Of a stretch of 32,728 nucleotides of DNA, positions 1 through 7,053 are shown piece after piece. Source of the stretch: Parcubacteria group bacterium GW2011_GWA2_45_30 (GTDB lineage Bacteria > Patescibacteriota > Minisyncoccia > Sungbacterales > HO2-52-23). The notes under the pieces were generated by a model that saw nothing but the letters and a program-made list of their open reading frames with translations, had not been told where the DNA came from and made no database searches. Within the stretch, counting starts at the first letter, position 1, and each line of letters starts with the position of its first letter. A program made the translations under genes and the position numbers. The stretch lies in contig LCKU01000002.1 in assembly GCA_001001625.1 (NCBI GenBank), positions 1-32,728 of the forward strand, in the 5' to 3' direction.

Positions 1-65
1 CCGGAGTAAAAAAGAACTCCGAGTGCGGCCACAAAAAATAAAGTGTCTGAAATACCCATAACAAT
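1..65 (-). pseudogene. In-frame continuation of the amino-acid permease beyond its TAA stop (partial)
   Basis: Directly after the TAA that ends the 107-residue permease ORF, the same frame stays open to the window edge. It reads I-V-M-G-I-S-D-T-L-F-F-V-A-A-L-G-V-L-F-Y-S. It lines up position by position with the upstream paralogue, where F-G-V-G-G-G-S-L-F-W-A occupies the same place, and the TAA sits where the paralogue has Phe. This looks like one membrane protein split by a single nonsense change such as TTA to TAA. A separately initiated downstream fragment from the ATG at 59-57 is the alternative. Confidence 0.5.
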
Positions 66-389
66 TTAGAGATAACTTATAATCACCGCGCCGAGTATGG
101 CGTAGGCCAACAAACTTCCCACGCCGTCAAACAAAGCTGAAAACCAAGCCAGGGCCGCCGCATTCTCACCCAGATAGATCCTCGCGTATCCGGGCATCCG
201 ATGAACCCCGTGCGTATGCAAAACAACACCGTACAGCAGGTGCAGAAAAACCGCGATGGCGGTTAGAACAACGAGCAAGACCGTGCCAAGCCAAAAACCG
301 GAAGCGGCAAAAGCATACGGAATACCGAACATACCAACGCCTATGATCATGCCGGAGAGCATAAGAATCGCTTCTATATATCTCACCAT
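66..389 (-). CDS. Amino-acid permease, N-terminal part ended by an in-frame stop
   Basis: 107 residues with three hydrophobic segments and the signature G-M-I-I-G-V-G-M-F-G-I-P-Y near the N terminus, as in the aromatic/SLC38-type amino-acid permease family. It is a close paralogue of the gene just upstream (383-1525), sharing the L-P/M-P-G-Y-A-R/Q-I-Y-L-G motif near residue 67. Its ATG overlaps the upstream TGA (ATGGTGA), so translation is probably coupled. Family members have about 380-400 residues and 11 membrane segments, so this product stops after about three. The reading frame continues past the TAA with matching residues, so it is probably a decaying duplicate. The transported substrate cannot be told from sequence. 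Confidence 0.7.
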   Translation of the reverse strand: MVRYIEAILMLSGMIIGVGMFGIPYAFAASGFWLGTVLLVVLTAIAVFLHLLYGVVLHTHGVHRMPGYARIYLGENAAALAWFSALFDGVGSLLAYAILGAVIISYL

Positions 390-1525
390 AGGGTCTTGCT
401 TAATTCATAGAAAACTCCGACGACAATCATAGCGCAAATTCCGAATTTCCATACATATGAAAAAGTAGAGAAAACACTTCCCGTATTTTGTTTTATTTTG
501 TGATACATGGCGATGGTAAGCGCCGAATCAATACCGACCGCAATTGCACCCACCGCCCCTATGATAACAATAAAATCATGCATGCCGGCAAGATACAATG
601 CGAATGGAAAAAATACCGCAATAATCCAAGCCAAAACCCGCGGGAATTTGAAATCAAGGTTAAGCAGTATCTGAAAACTTTTCCCAAGAACTATAAACGA
701 AGTAAACGCCGCCAGAAAACCGATTAAACTCCCAAAAAATATCAGATACCCCCCATCAAGAGCCCCTAAACTTGAAATTGTTTCTTCACTCACGCCGATT
801 CCGAATGTTCCAACCACCGCCAGCGCAAACAAAAAATAAAGCGCGGCTGGAATAAGGGTTCCGACAATAATCGCGCGCCGGACACTTGAACGTTCTTTGC
901 CAAGCACCATCACCAAATCAGGAATAACCGCGCCGCCGGACAAAGCAAAGAGCAACACGCCGTAGGGAATAAAAGCATTAAACGGATTAAGCCCGCCGAG
1001 GCGCGAGGCGTCAAAATGGAAAAACAGCAGGAATACAGAAAGAAGAATCGTAAAAACAATCAAAACTGCGGTGAGAATACCGTTAATCGCCGCTTCTTTG
1101 CGCAAAGGCAGAAATGTAATAAGCGCAGTGGCAAGTGTAATCACTGACGCCCAGAACAAACTACCGCCCCCCACGCCAAATTGCAGAAAAATCGTCTGCA
1201 TAAATTTTGAGCCAAGCAGGATATAGGCAAGCAAAACTCCGGTAATTCCAAATAGCGCGGAAAAGCGCGCAAGAAAAACAGCATAACGCCCAAGATAAAT
1301 TTGGGCATAACCGGGCAGACGATGAAATTCGGGAGTGGCCAACACAACCTCGCCATACAACAATTGAAAAAGCAAAATAACGCCGGTTAAAATCACAAGT
1401 TCCAAAACCCCGAACCAAAATCCCACCGCGGCAAAAGAATAAGGAATTGCAAACATCCCCACTCCGATTATCATGCCGGACAGTACAAGTACAGCTTCTA
1501 TAAATTTTGCATTGAAAAACTTCAT
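383..1525 (-). CDS. Amino-acid permease (aromatic/SLC38-type, about 11 TM)
   Basis: 380 residues, very hydrophobic throughout, with about 11 predicted membrane segments. The N-terminal motif G-M-I-I-G-V-G-M-F-A-I-P-Y is the unwound first helix that binds substrate in the APC-superfamily Trp/Tyr and SLC38-like permeases. The ATG at 1525 was chosen over the upstream in-frame codon at 1573 because it aligns with the paralogue at 389 and avoids a 41-base overlap with the exporter gene. It lies 8 bases after the exporter stop, without a strong Shine-Dalgarno sequence. It sits in a three-gene transporter operon and probably imports amino acids through the inner membrane. The specific substrate is unknown. 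Confidence 0.8.
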   Translation of the reverse strand: MKFFNAKFIEAVLVLSGMIIGVGMFAIPYSFAAVGFWFGVLELVILTGVILLFQLLYGEVVLATPEFHRLPGYAQIYLGRYAVFLARFSALFGITGVLLAYILLGSKFMQTIFLQFGVGGGSLFWASVITLATALITFLPLRKEAAINGILTAVLIVFTILLSVFLLFFHFDASRLGGLNPFNAFIPYGVLLFALSGGAVIPDLVMVLGKERSSVRRAIIVGTLIPAALYFLFALAVVGTFGIGVSEETISSLGALDGGYLIFFGSLIGFLAAFTSFIVLGKSFQILLNLDFKFPRVLAWIIAVFFPFALYLAGMHDFIVIIGAVGAIAVGIDSALTIAMYHKIKQNTGSVFSTFSYVWKFGICAMIVVGVFYELSKTLW

Positions 1526-1532
1526 ATATTTT

Positions 1533-2381
1533 TTATGCCATAATTTGCGCGGCGGCGATAGAGCCGAGTACAATCAGAAACGCGGCAAATTTTTTCCAAT
1601 GGAACGTCTCGCGCAAGAAAAAAATTGAAGCCAAATACACTAAAAATGGCATAAGGGAAAATAAAAGCACGGTATAAATTATGCCCGAGCGCTGGTAAGA
1701 GTAAAAATAAAACAACCAGGCAACGGTCGTAAGAAGGTTGGTTAAAATGAGCAGTAAAAAAACGCGCCAGGTAATTTTTTTCTCTTCTCTGAAAAATAAG
1801 GGGCCCAAAACGCAGGCGGCCACGCCATCCACCGCCAGACCCAAAACAATCGGATGCCAAACCATAAGAAGGGTTTTGTTTGCCGCCGCCTCAAGCGGAG
1901 CCGCCACGATCATCCACAAAAAATACGGCAGAGTGCGCCGCGCCATACGAAAATGGTTGCGCCCCCAATGCGACCACACAATTACCAAAGACGCTACCAG
2001 CGCTGGAATCAAAATAGAGAAGTTCTGCTCATCCGCAAACCAAATACTGGAAAATAATATAATCGGGATGTTACGAAACAAATCCAGGGTCTGAATTTCA
2101 TTCAAATGATCATGGTCCAGGGCCCGGTAAAAAAATAAATTTGTTCCCAGTGAAAGTACGATTGAAAACACAAGAAATAAAGGCAAGTTGCCGTAAAATA
2201 ACTCCTTGGATACCGGCGGACGCACGATTAAAAAAATCGCCAACGTGATAAGAAGTATAAGAGGAAAACTTACGCCGGTGTAGGTCTTATAATTCACGCG
2301 TTTAAGCGAGAGTATGGCTTTGTCCAGCGTAAAGGACGCGGCCTGCAGAACCGCTGCCAAAAATGGAAAAAGTAGCGCCAT
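1533..2381 (-). CDS. EamA/DMT-family transporter
   Basis: 282 residues with about ten hydrophobic helices in two halves of five, the layout of EamA-domain drug/metabolite transporters. The first half begins with F-L-A-A-V-L-Q-A, and the second half follows the R-R-T-L-P-Y-F-L segment near residue 147. The first ATG is at 2381, and a TTG one codon upstream is also open. A TATGAT box ends 8 bases before the ATG, so the 5' leader would be a couple of bases at most. It is the first gene of the transporter operon, with the permeases following after 8 bases. Family members export amino acids, nucleosides or metabolites; the substrate here is not predictable. Confidence 0.75.
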   Translation of the reverse strand: MALLFPFLAAVLQAASFTLDKAILSLKRVNYKTYTGVSFPLILLITLAIFLIVRPPVSKELFYGNLPLFLVFSIVLSLGTNLFFYRALDHDHLNEIQTLDLFRNIPIILFSSIWFADEQNFSILIPALVASLVIVWSHWGRNHFRMARRTLPYFLWMIVAAPLEAAANKTLLMVWHPIVLGLAVDGVAACVLGPLFFREEKKITWRVFLLLILTNLLTTVAWLFYFYSYQRSGIIYTVLLFSLMPFLVYLASIFFLRETFHWKKFAAFLIVLGSIAAAQIMA

Positions 2382-2437
2382 CAACTATCATCATACCATT
2401 TTTATTATGCATATAACAGGAACCGCCCACACCATAA

Positions 2438-2467
2438 ATAAAAATCCGCACCGATGGATGCGGATTT
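2438..2467 (-). terminator. Rho-independent terminator after the 290-residue orphan gene
   Basis: Perfect 9-bp stem AAATCCGCA (2442-2450) / TGCGGATTT (2459-2467) with an 8-base loop. On the minus strand it is followed by TTTTTATTT. It starts 2 bases after the TAA of the gene at 2469-3341 and separates that operon from the transporter operon. Confidence 0.85.
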
Positions 2468-2468
2468 G

Positions 2469-3341
2469 TTAACGTTTTTCGAGACGGGAATTTATTTCCT
2501 GCTGCATTTTTTCCTTCCACTTGCCCGGGGTGTGTATAATTCGCTTGGCACCAAGCGCCTGCAATTCTTTGCGCGTTTTGGCTTGTTCCGAAATCGGTTT
2601 CCAGAACTCCGCAAGAATATTTTTTTGCTCCGCATCGTTAATACGCTGAGAAGACGGCAGACGAAATCGCTCGGCTTCAATCTCAATTTTACGCGGAAGA
2701 TCAAAAATAAATGCCGCGTTATCTTTTTTATCATTTTCCAATATGATGAAATTCGGAAAAATTATGCCTCGATACCCGGTAAATCCTTTAATCTTGTTTA
2801 AAAATCCGGAGATTGCCCTGGGCTGAGATTGCATGAATTCAAGCCGTTCCGGATCAGTAAGGTCCTTGCCGCCGCCCTCTCCCCGCACCGTTTTCTCGCG
2901 CGGCTCCCCCTCATCGTGATTCGGCAAAATATCAAGATTGGTCTTTTTCCAAAAACTTAGATTTACTCGCTCAATGATTTGAAGTATTTCTTTGGCAATA
3001 ACTTCTCGTGTAATATCAATACTCGAAGGCATCACGCCGTATTGCATGCCTCTTTCCGAAATAGTCCAGGTGAAACGAGCTTCTTTACCGTTCTTATTTG
3101 TATAAAATATGACTGCGTTAACACAATCCTCGGTAGCTCCATTTTCTTTCAAAAGCGGAATAAATGTCATTGAGCCAATCCCGGAAAGGCGCGAAGGGAA
3201 ATTCCCGCGCGGAACATCTTTAATATGCCCCTTCAGTACGCGCTCGAAAAGATCTCCAATCTCTTTTTCTTCAGCTTCTTTGGATGATTTTTTCCATGCG
3301 GACGGAAGGTCCGAAAAATTTTTAACTCCTTCTTTAACCAT
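2469..3341 (-). CDS. Hypothetical soluble protein
   Basis: 290 residues with no signal peptide or membrane segment. I do not recognise the family. The N-terminal third is lysine- and glutamate-rich. A polar, probably flexible stretch around residues 143-165 (E-G-E-P-R-E-K-T-V-R-G-E-G-G-G-K) separates a beta-rich N-terminal part (F-I-P-L-L, A-V-I-F-Y-T, F-T-W-T-I) from a C-terminal part with Y-R-G-I-I-F-P-N-F-I-I-L-E. The C-terminal 60 residues look helical and basic. The ATG lies 6 bases after the stop of the elongation-factor-like gene, so the two are co-transcribed, and a good terminator follows. Function unknown. Confidence 0.75.
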   Translation of the reverse strand: MVKEGVKNFSDLPSAWKKSSKEAEEKEIGDLFERVLKGHIKDVPRGNFPSRLSGIGSMTFIPLLKENGATEDCVNAVIFYTNKNGKEARFTWTISERGMQYGVMPSSIDITREVIAKEILQIIERVNLSFWKKTNLDILPNHDEGEPREKTVRGEGGGKDLTDPERLEFMQSQPRAISGFLNKIKGFTGYRGIIFPNFIILENDKKDNAAFIFDLPRKIEIEAERFRLPSSQRINDAEQKNILAEFWKPISEQAKTRKELQALGAKRIIHTPGKWKEKMQQEINSRLEKR

Positions 3342-3347
3342 ATAAGA

Positions 3348-3593
3348 TTATCTCTTAAATATCATATCTCCTTCTTTGGCGGGTGAATCAAGTTTAACCG
3401 CGACCTCATCGCCTTTTTTGCCCGCCTCAACCGGCTTCTTATCCACCTGCATTGATCCTACTGCCTGCTCAAAATCAGACGTTTTGCCTTTCACGTTAAC
3501 CGTGTCGCCGACCTTAAGCGGCGCGTCAAGTTTTATCACCGCCACTCCGATTTTATCAAAATAATGGATTATTTTACCGAGTTTTTCTTCCAT
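3348..3593 (-). CDS. Translation elongation factor-like beta-barrel protein
   Basis: 81 residues. The pattern I-G-K-I-x-H-Y-F-D-K-I-G-V-A-V-I-K-L, then L-K-V-G-D-T-V-N-V-K-G, and finally K-E-G-D-M-I-F-K-R is that of the stand-alone domain-II beta barrel of EF-Tu-like GTPases. Such proteins are commonly annotated as translation elongation factor-like in archaea and CPR bacteria. There is no GTPase domain. It probably binds RNA or another protein, but its role has not been established. It starts just after a large inverted repeat (3600-3682) and is followed 6 bases later by the orphan gene, forming a small operon. Confidence 0.75.
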   Translation of the reverse strand: MEEKLGKIIHYFDKIGVAVIKLDAPLKVGDTVNVKGKTSDFEQAVGSMQVDKKPVEAGKKGDEVAVKLDSPAKEGDMIFKR

Positions 3594-3599
3594 GGAATC

Positions 3600-3682
3600 G
3601 CGAACAGCGCTAACAGTAGCGAACAGCGCTAACAGTTTTTCTGTTCGTGCTGTTCGTGACTAATCTGTTCGTGCTGTTAGTG
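3600..3682. repeat. Nine-base-unit repeat arranged as an inverted repeat
   Basis: Two copies of a 19-base unit beginning GCGAACAGCGCTAACAGT (3600-3618 and 3619-3637) face four 9-base units: CTGTTCGTG at 3641, 3650 and 3665, and CTGTTAGTG at 3674. The two halves are near reverse complements, so the RNA can fold into a long hairpin with G-U pairs around a short T-rich loop. It fills the gap between the LOG gene stop and the barrel-protein start. Confidence 0.8.
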
Positions 3683-3683
3683 C

Positions 3684-4259
3684 TTACATCTCTACTATCT
3701 TATCTTTTTTTATTAACTCCAACAATTTTTCGACCAATTTTTTGGGATCTGAATCATATGCGATCCCGTTATGCACGCGGTGTGATTTTTCCACAATCTC
3801 CCGCATCTCATCCGCCATGCCGCCGGTGCCGGTTAAGACCCCAATGGGCTTTTGATCTTCAAAGGCAACTGTAAATTCATTTAAAGTCCCCATACGTCCG
3901 CAAGAAATAACTATGGCATCGGCCGCGCGGGTAAGCAACAAATTCCTGCCCGCGTAACCAAAGCCGGTATAAATAATGATGTCGTGATTATCCAGCGGCA
4001 ATTCGTATTTTTCCACATGCTCTTTTTCGGATCCGGCCGGCGAGACACCGACCACAAATCCACCCGCCTCTTTGGCTCCGATCGCCGCCCAATAAGGAGT
4101 TCCGGTGGTAGCGCCGGTCACCAAAACCGCGCCGTGTTTAACAATTTGCCGGCCGAGTTCTTTGGTTTTTTCCATAGCATCCGGCGCGCAATGTCCGGTT
4201 TCAGCCGCGCCGGATACGCAGATTTTTATTTTTAGATGGGGGTGAGAAATTGATTGCAT
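3684..4259 (-). CDS. LOG/SLOG-family protein (TIGR00725-like, nucleotide-binding Rossmann fold)
   Basis: 191 residues. It shows the SLOG-type Rossmann order: I-K-I-C-V-S-G-A-A-E-T-G-H-C at the N terminus, V-L-V-T-G-A-T-T-G-T-P near residue 48, and G-R-M-G-T-L-N-E near residue 120. The last is the counterpart of the PGGxGTxxE phosphate/ribose-binding motif of LOG proteins, with the first residues changed. Members are often mislabelled lysine decarboxylases. Relatives bind nucleotides, and true LOG enzymes release the base from nucleoside monophosphates. The altered PGG leaves activity uncertain. The ATG at 4259 was chosen over an in-frame TTG at 4268. An A/T-rich octamer array lies just upstream. 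Confidence 0.75.
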   Translation of the reverse strand: MQSISHPHLKIKICVSGAAETGHCAPDAMEKTKELGRQIVKHGAVLVTGATTGTPYWAAIGAKEAGGFVVGVSPAGSEKEHVEKYELPLDNHDIIIYTGFGYAGRNLLLTRAADAIVISCGRMGTLNEFTVAFEDQKPIGVLTGTGGMADEMREIVEKSHRVHNGIAYDSDPKKLVEKLLELIKKDKIVEM

Positions 4260-4267
4260 AGTTATCA

Positions 4268-4349
4268 ACGAATAACGAATTTATTACGAATTTACGAATA
4301 AACGAATTCCTTCATTGGGCTATTCTGATAGATTCAATATTCGTTAATG
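4268..4349. repeat. ACGAATTT-type short tandem repeats
   Basis: ACGAAT-headed units of 7-11 bases recur at 4268, 4275, 4286, 4294 and 4302 (for example ACGAATTT and ACGAATAA). An inverted relative, ATTCGTTAATGA, lies at 4338-4349. The repeats fill the leader between the LOG gene and the beta-CASP gene. The same word occurs at 12012-12078 and inside uvrB near 25351. Confidence 0.7.
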
Positions 4350-4366
4350 ATCACATATATTATACC

Positions 4367-5698
4367 TCAAATCTCAAATTCGTCACCCAGCATCGGCGCG
4401 TCGGCCTGGATTCCCAGGCGGTCGCGGATTTCCTGCATAAAATGCAGGGCCTGGGATTGCTCTCCCTGCACCACGAATACGCGCTTTAAAGTGTCGCGGT
4501 TAGCCGCAACAAACGCATATAATTGCGGATTGTCGGCGTGCGCGGAGAACCCATTGATCTTGCGGATCTCGGCGGCAACCGAAACCTCTTCCTTGAAAAT
4601 TTTTATTTCTTTGGCGCCATCCAATAATCGCCTACCCAATGATCCTGCGGTCTGATAACCCACCACAAGTAAAATGCTGTTTTTGTCTTTTAAGTAGCGG
4701 CGCGCGTGGTGCAAAATTCTTCCGCCCTGCATCATGCCGGATCCGGCAATTATAACCTTGGGAGGAAGAACATCATTGATTGCTTTTGATTCTTCCACGC
4801 TTTCGGTAAATTGCAATTTACTGAATTTAAAAAGTTTCGGATGCTCTAAATATAATTTTTGAATCTCTTCTTTGTAATATGCGGGGTATGCTTCGTACAC
4901 CGAGGTTATACGGCTGGCCAAAGGAGAGTCCACAAAAACCGGCATTTCGGGAATACGCTTAAAATGAACCATATTGTTCAAAATATATAAAATGTCCTGC
5001 GTACGTTCAGTAGCAAACGCAGGGATCAAAAGGGTCCCCCGCCTACTGGCAATATCCTCCACCGCTCGTTCAAGTTTAAGCACACGCTCCTCCGGCATTT
5101 CATGCGCACGACCACCATAGGCTGATTCTACAATAAGATACTCAATGCCGCTTACCTTTTCCGACGGAGGCAGAAGAACCGATGGAATATTTCCCAAATC
5201 GCCGGAAAAAAGAAACTTTTTTTTCTCGGCGAATATCTCAATAAGGGCAGACCCCAAAATATGCCCGGCATCGTGAAACCGAACTTCAGTTTCTCCAAAA
5301 GAGATCTTTTCTCCGTATGATACGGTTCTCCAGCGGCCAAACGCGTCCTCAATATCTTTCGAAGAATAAAGTTCTTCTCCCCGGCGTTCGGACAAAGACA
5401 GAGCGTCCTCCAGCAGATGGCGCGCCATGTCTTTAGTGGGCGGAGTTGAATAAATAGCGCCCCCAAATCCGTATCGTACCAGCTTGGGTATTCTGCCTAT
5501 ATGGTCAACGTGCGCGTGCGTAACAAAAACCGCATCAATGGATTTAGGATCAAACTTAAACGGCCGCCCGTTTAAATCCGAACAAATATCACAGCCCTGA
5601 AACAGGCCGCAATCAATAAGAAATTTGTGGCTTTGGGTTTCAAGCAGATGGCACGCTCCGGTCACCTCTCCGGCTCCGCCGTGAAAAGAAATTTTCAT
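4367..5698 (-). CDS. Metallo-beta-lactamase/beta-CASP RNase (RNA-specificity domain)
   Basis: 443 residues. The N terminus K-I-S-F-H-G-G-A-G-E-V-T-G, the zinc motif T-H-A-H-V-D-H-I-G near residue 67, G-H-I-L-G-S-A near 146, and S-G-D-L-G near 166 define the MBL core. The beta-CASP insertion follows, and the RNA-specificity tail carries G-S-G-M-M-Q-G-G-R and G-F-S-A-H-A-D. The length fits bacterial CPSF73-like ribonucleases. It probably cleaves or trims RNA endonucleolytically in the cytoplasm, using two zinc ions. The ATG at 5698 fits both the family start and a TATGAT box exactly 6 bases upstream, making a leaderless message likely. tRNA-Arg lies just upstream on the same strand, so processing from a tRNA-mRNA transcript is an alternative. 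Confidence 0.88.
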   Translation of the reverse strand: MKISFHGGAGEVTGACHLLETQSHKFLIDCGLFQGCDICSDLNGRPFKFDPKSIDAVFVTHAHVDHIGRIPKLVRYGFGGAIYSTPPTKDMARHLLEDALSLSERRGEELYSSKDIEDAFGRWRTVSYGEKISFGETEVRFHDAGHILGSALIEIFAEKKKFLFSGDLGNIPSVLLPPSEKVSGIEYLIVESAYGGRAHEMPEERVLKLERAVEDIASRRGTLLIPAFATERTQDILYILNNMVHFKRIPEMPVFVDSPLASRITSVYEAYPAYYKEEIQKLYLEHPKLFKFSKLQFTESVEESKAINDVLPPKVIIAGSGMMQGGRILHHARRYLKDKNSILLVVGYQTAGSLGRRLLDGAKEIKIFKEEVSVAAEIRKINGFSAHADNPQLYAFVAANRDTLKRVFVVQGEQSQALHFMQEIRDRLGIQADAPMLGDEFEI

Positions 5699-5704
5699 GT
5701 CTAT

Positions 5705-5710
5705 ATCATA
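5705..5710 (-). promoter_or_regulatory. -10 box TATGAT, leaderless beta-CASP gene
   Basis: TATGAT on the minus strand ends exactly 6 bases (ATAGAC) before the ATG at 5698. This places the expected transcription start at the AUG. No good -35 box is seen. It belongs to the set of start-adjacent -10 boxes in this window. Confidence 0.5.
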
Positions 5711-5733
5711 CACTTTTTAATTCAAATAAAAAA

Positions 5734-5805
5734 TGCCCTCGGGCAGATTCGAACTGCCATTTCAGGCTTCGGAGGCCTGCGTCCTATCCATTGGACGACG
5801 AGGAC
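5734..5805 (-). tRNA. tRNA-Arg (anticodon CCG)
   Basis: Full cloverleaf on the minus strand. The acceptor is GTCCTCG/CGAGGGC with discriminator A. The D stem is GTCC/GGAC. The anticodon stem CAGGC/GCCTG encloses the loop CTCCGAA (anticodon CCG, reading CGG). The T stem is GGCAG/CTGCC with loop TTCGAAT. CCA is not encoded. The gene stands alone upstream of the beta-CASP RNase gene on the same strand. Confidence 0.93.
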
Positions 5806-5820
5806 ATATATTTTTCTTCA

Positions 5821-5826
5821 AGTGTA
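5821..5826 (-). promoter_or_regulatory. Possible extended -10 of tRNA-Arg(CCG)
   Basis: TGCTACACT on the minus strand is an extended -10 (TGN plus TACACT) about 15 bases before the tRNA. The -35 candidate TTTGTG at 17 bp is weak. The same TGCTA form recurs in other promoters here (8611, 14864, 20777, 24672). Confidence 0.35.
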
Positions 5827-5829
5827 GCA

Positions 5830-6317
5830 AAATTTTCTCCAAACACAAAGGCCTTGACTCATTGAAAAGCCAAGGCCCCCTGTTGCGCGGCTTTAACCGC
5901 GCTTATATCATATTCCACAAAGCCGCAGAAATCCCCTACTGAAAATTTTATTAAAACTTCGGAGATTCCTTTTGTGCCTTATGGAATCGGAAGGGGCGAT
6001 GATCCGGATCGGAGGACAAATGTGCGACCAATCCTCACATTTGTGATTCATCCTCCCACTTATGTATTCGTCACCATCTCATCAGAAAGAAAGACACTTG
6101 TGTAATTTTAGATCTTCTTCGTGAGAAAGCGTAGAAATAAGTGGGAGGACAAGTGAGTGTCTCTTTTTTGTCCTCCTATCCGGATCTCCATTTCCCGGAT
6201 TCGGGGCTCTTAAGTCCGGCATTTTCAGCCAAACACTTACCGAGGAGGGTCGGAAGTTTTAATCGGAGCCCCGAATCCGGGAAATGGAATATATTCCATA
6301 TTATACACCGAAACGAT
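5830..6317. other. Gene-free region with large nested hairpins
   Basis: No credible ORF. A GGCCTTG/CAAGGCC hairpin near 5850-5877 and GCGCGG/CCGCGC near 5886-5902 are followed by much larger structures. GATCCGGAT-CGGAGGACAAA (6001-6020) pairs with 6167-6186 with one mismatch. TCCTCCCACTTAT (6051-6063) pairs perfectly with 6137-6149. CCATTTCCCGG-ATTCGGGGCTC (6188-6209) pairs perfectly over 22 bp with 6266-6287. A competing stem, ACAAATGTG (6016-6024) with CACATTTGT (6036-6044), cannot coexist with the first. It could be a structured RNA or a cluster of palindromic elements. Confidence 0.7.
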
Positions 6318-6345
6318 AAAAAAATCAAGCCATAAAATATGGCTT
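6318..6345 (-). terminator. Terminator of the YkuK-family gene
   Basis: Stem AAGCCATA (6327-6334) / TATGGCTT (6338-6345) with a 3-base loop, followed on the minus strand by GATTTTTTTATCG. It lies 30 bases after the stop of the gene at 6375-6866. Confidence 0.75.
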
Positions 6346-6374
6346 ATATATAATACTTTTATATGTCTCGTCAA

Positions 6375-6866
6375 CTATGTATGGCGGTCAGCCACCACTG
6401 ACGCCCCGAATGCATACGGCTTTATCACCGGAGTAAAATGATATCCCTTTATCATGCCAACCACCCCGTCAATCATCTCTTTGGTCGGGCCCCGCTCCCC
6501 GACATCCACGTGAATTTCGTTGCCATCCCAGAAAAACTCATCTCCCAAAATATTTTTCAGATGCGAACGGATTTCCTGCGCCAAAGTAATGGAACGGATT
6601 GCCTCCTGCCAAATACGATCGCGCATGGTCTTAAATTCTTGCGGTTCGGATTTGGTCCAAAAATGAATGGCGCCGTTTCCAACACGCCATATCGTAATGG
6701 CGGTCACGAGCGATACAGGATTATGGGAATCTGAATCCGTTCCGATAATGATTTTATAAAACCGTTTCGGATCTTTTTGCACAAATCGTTTAATCTCTAC
6801 CGCAACCCCCTCCCATCCTATTTTGCCGAATGTTTGACTATAAAATACGGTTTCTCCGATAGACAT
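6375..6866 (-). CDS. YkuK/DUF458-family RNase H-like protein
   Basis: 163 residues. The sequence K-I-I-I-G-T-D-S-D-S-H near residue 38 with following beta strands, then E-I-H-V-D-V-G-E-R-G-P-T-K near residue 119, and the closing Y-A-F-G-A-S-V-V-A-D-R-H-T match the YkuK (DUF458) family. This family has a ribonuclease H-like fold with acidic residues in place of the usual active site. No activity is established. The ATG at 6866 is preferred over an in-frame TTG at 6881, which lies inside a large inverted repeat. It appears monocistronic: a long hairpin sits upstream (6878-7020) and a terminator downstream. Confidence 0.8.
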   Translation of the reverse strand: MSIGETVFYSQTFGKIGWEGVAVEIKRFVQKDPKRFYKIIIGTDSDSHNPVSLVTAITIWRVGNGAIHFWTKSEPQEFKTMRDRIWQEAIRSITLAQEIRSHLKNILGDEFFWDGNEIHVDVGERGPTKEMIDGVVGMIKGYHFTPVIKPYAFGASVVADRHT

Positions 6867-6877
6867 AATATCACTCG

Positions 6878-7020
6878 TCAATCATTTTTATTCAAAACTT
6901 CGGTCTGGATAAATGGAGCCGAAAATGTGACGGGATCCCTCCGGCAGAGCCGGCTTCCCTTGTCACATTTTCTCACCATTTATTCTCCGTTCCTGCGTTA
7001 ATTGAATAAAAAACGATTGA
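6878..7020. repeat. 143-bp near-perfect inverted repeat
   Basis: Outer arms TCAATCATTTTTATTCAA (6878-6895) and its near reverse complement at 7002-7020 enclose ATAAATGG/CCATTTAT (6909-6916/6976-6983), then GAAAATGTGAC/GTCACATTTTC (6921-6931/6962-6972), then CCGGC/GCCGG. It fills the gap between the exonuclease gene and the YkuK gene. Confidence 0.85.
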
Positions 7021-7053
7021 CTCGCTCTTGGGGTTTGCTAAATGTATCCGCCA

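Noticed and set aside
66..68. TAA as a reassigned or recoded sense codon
   Set aside because: TAA ends several other genes cleanly (for example at 8934 and 17871). A local mutation is simpler.
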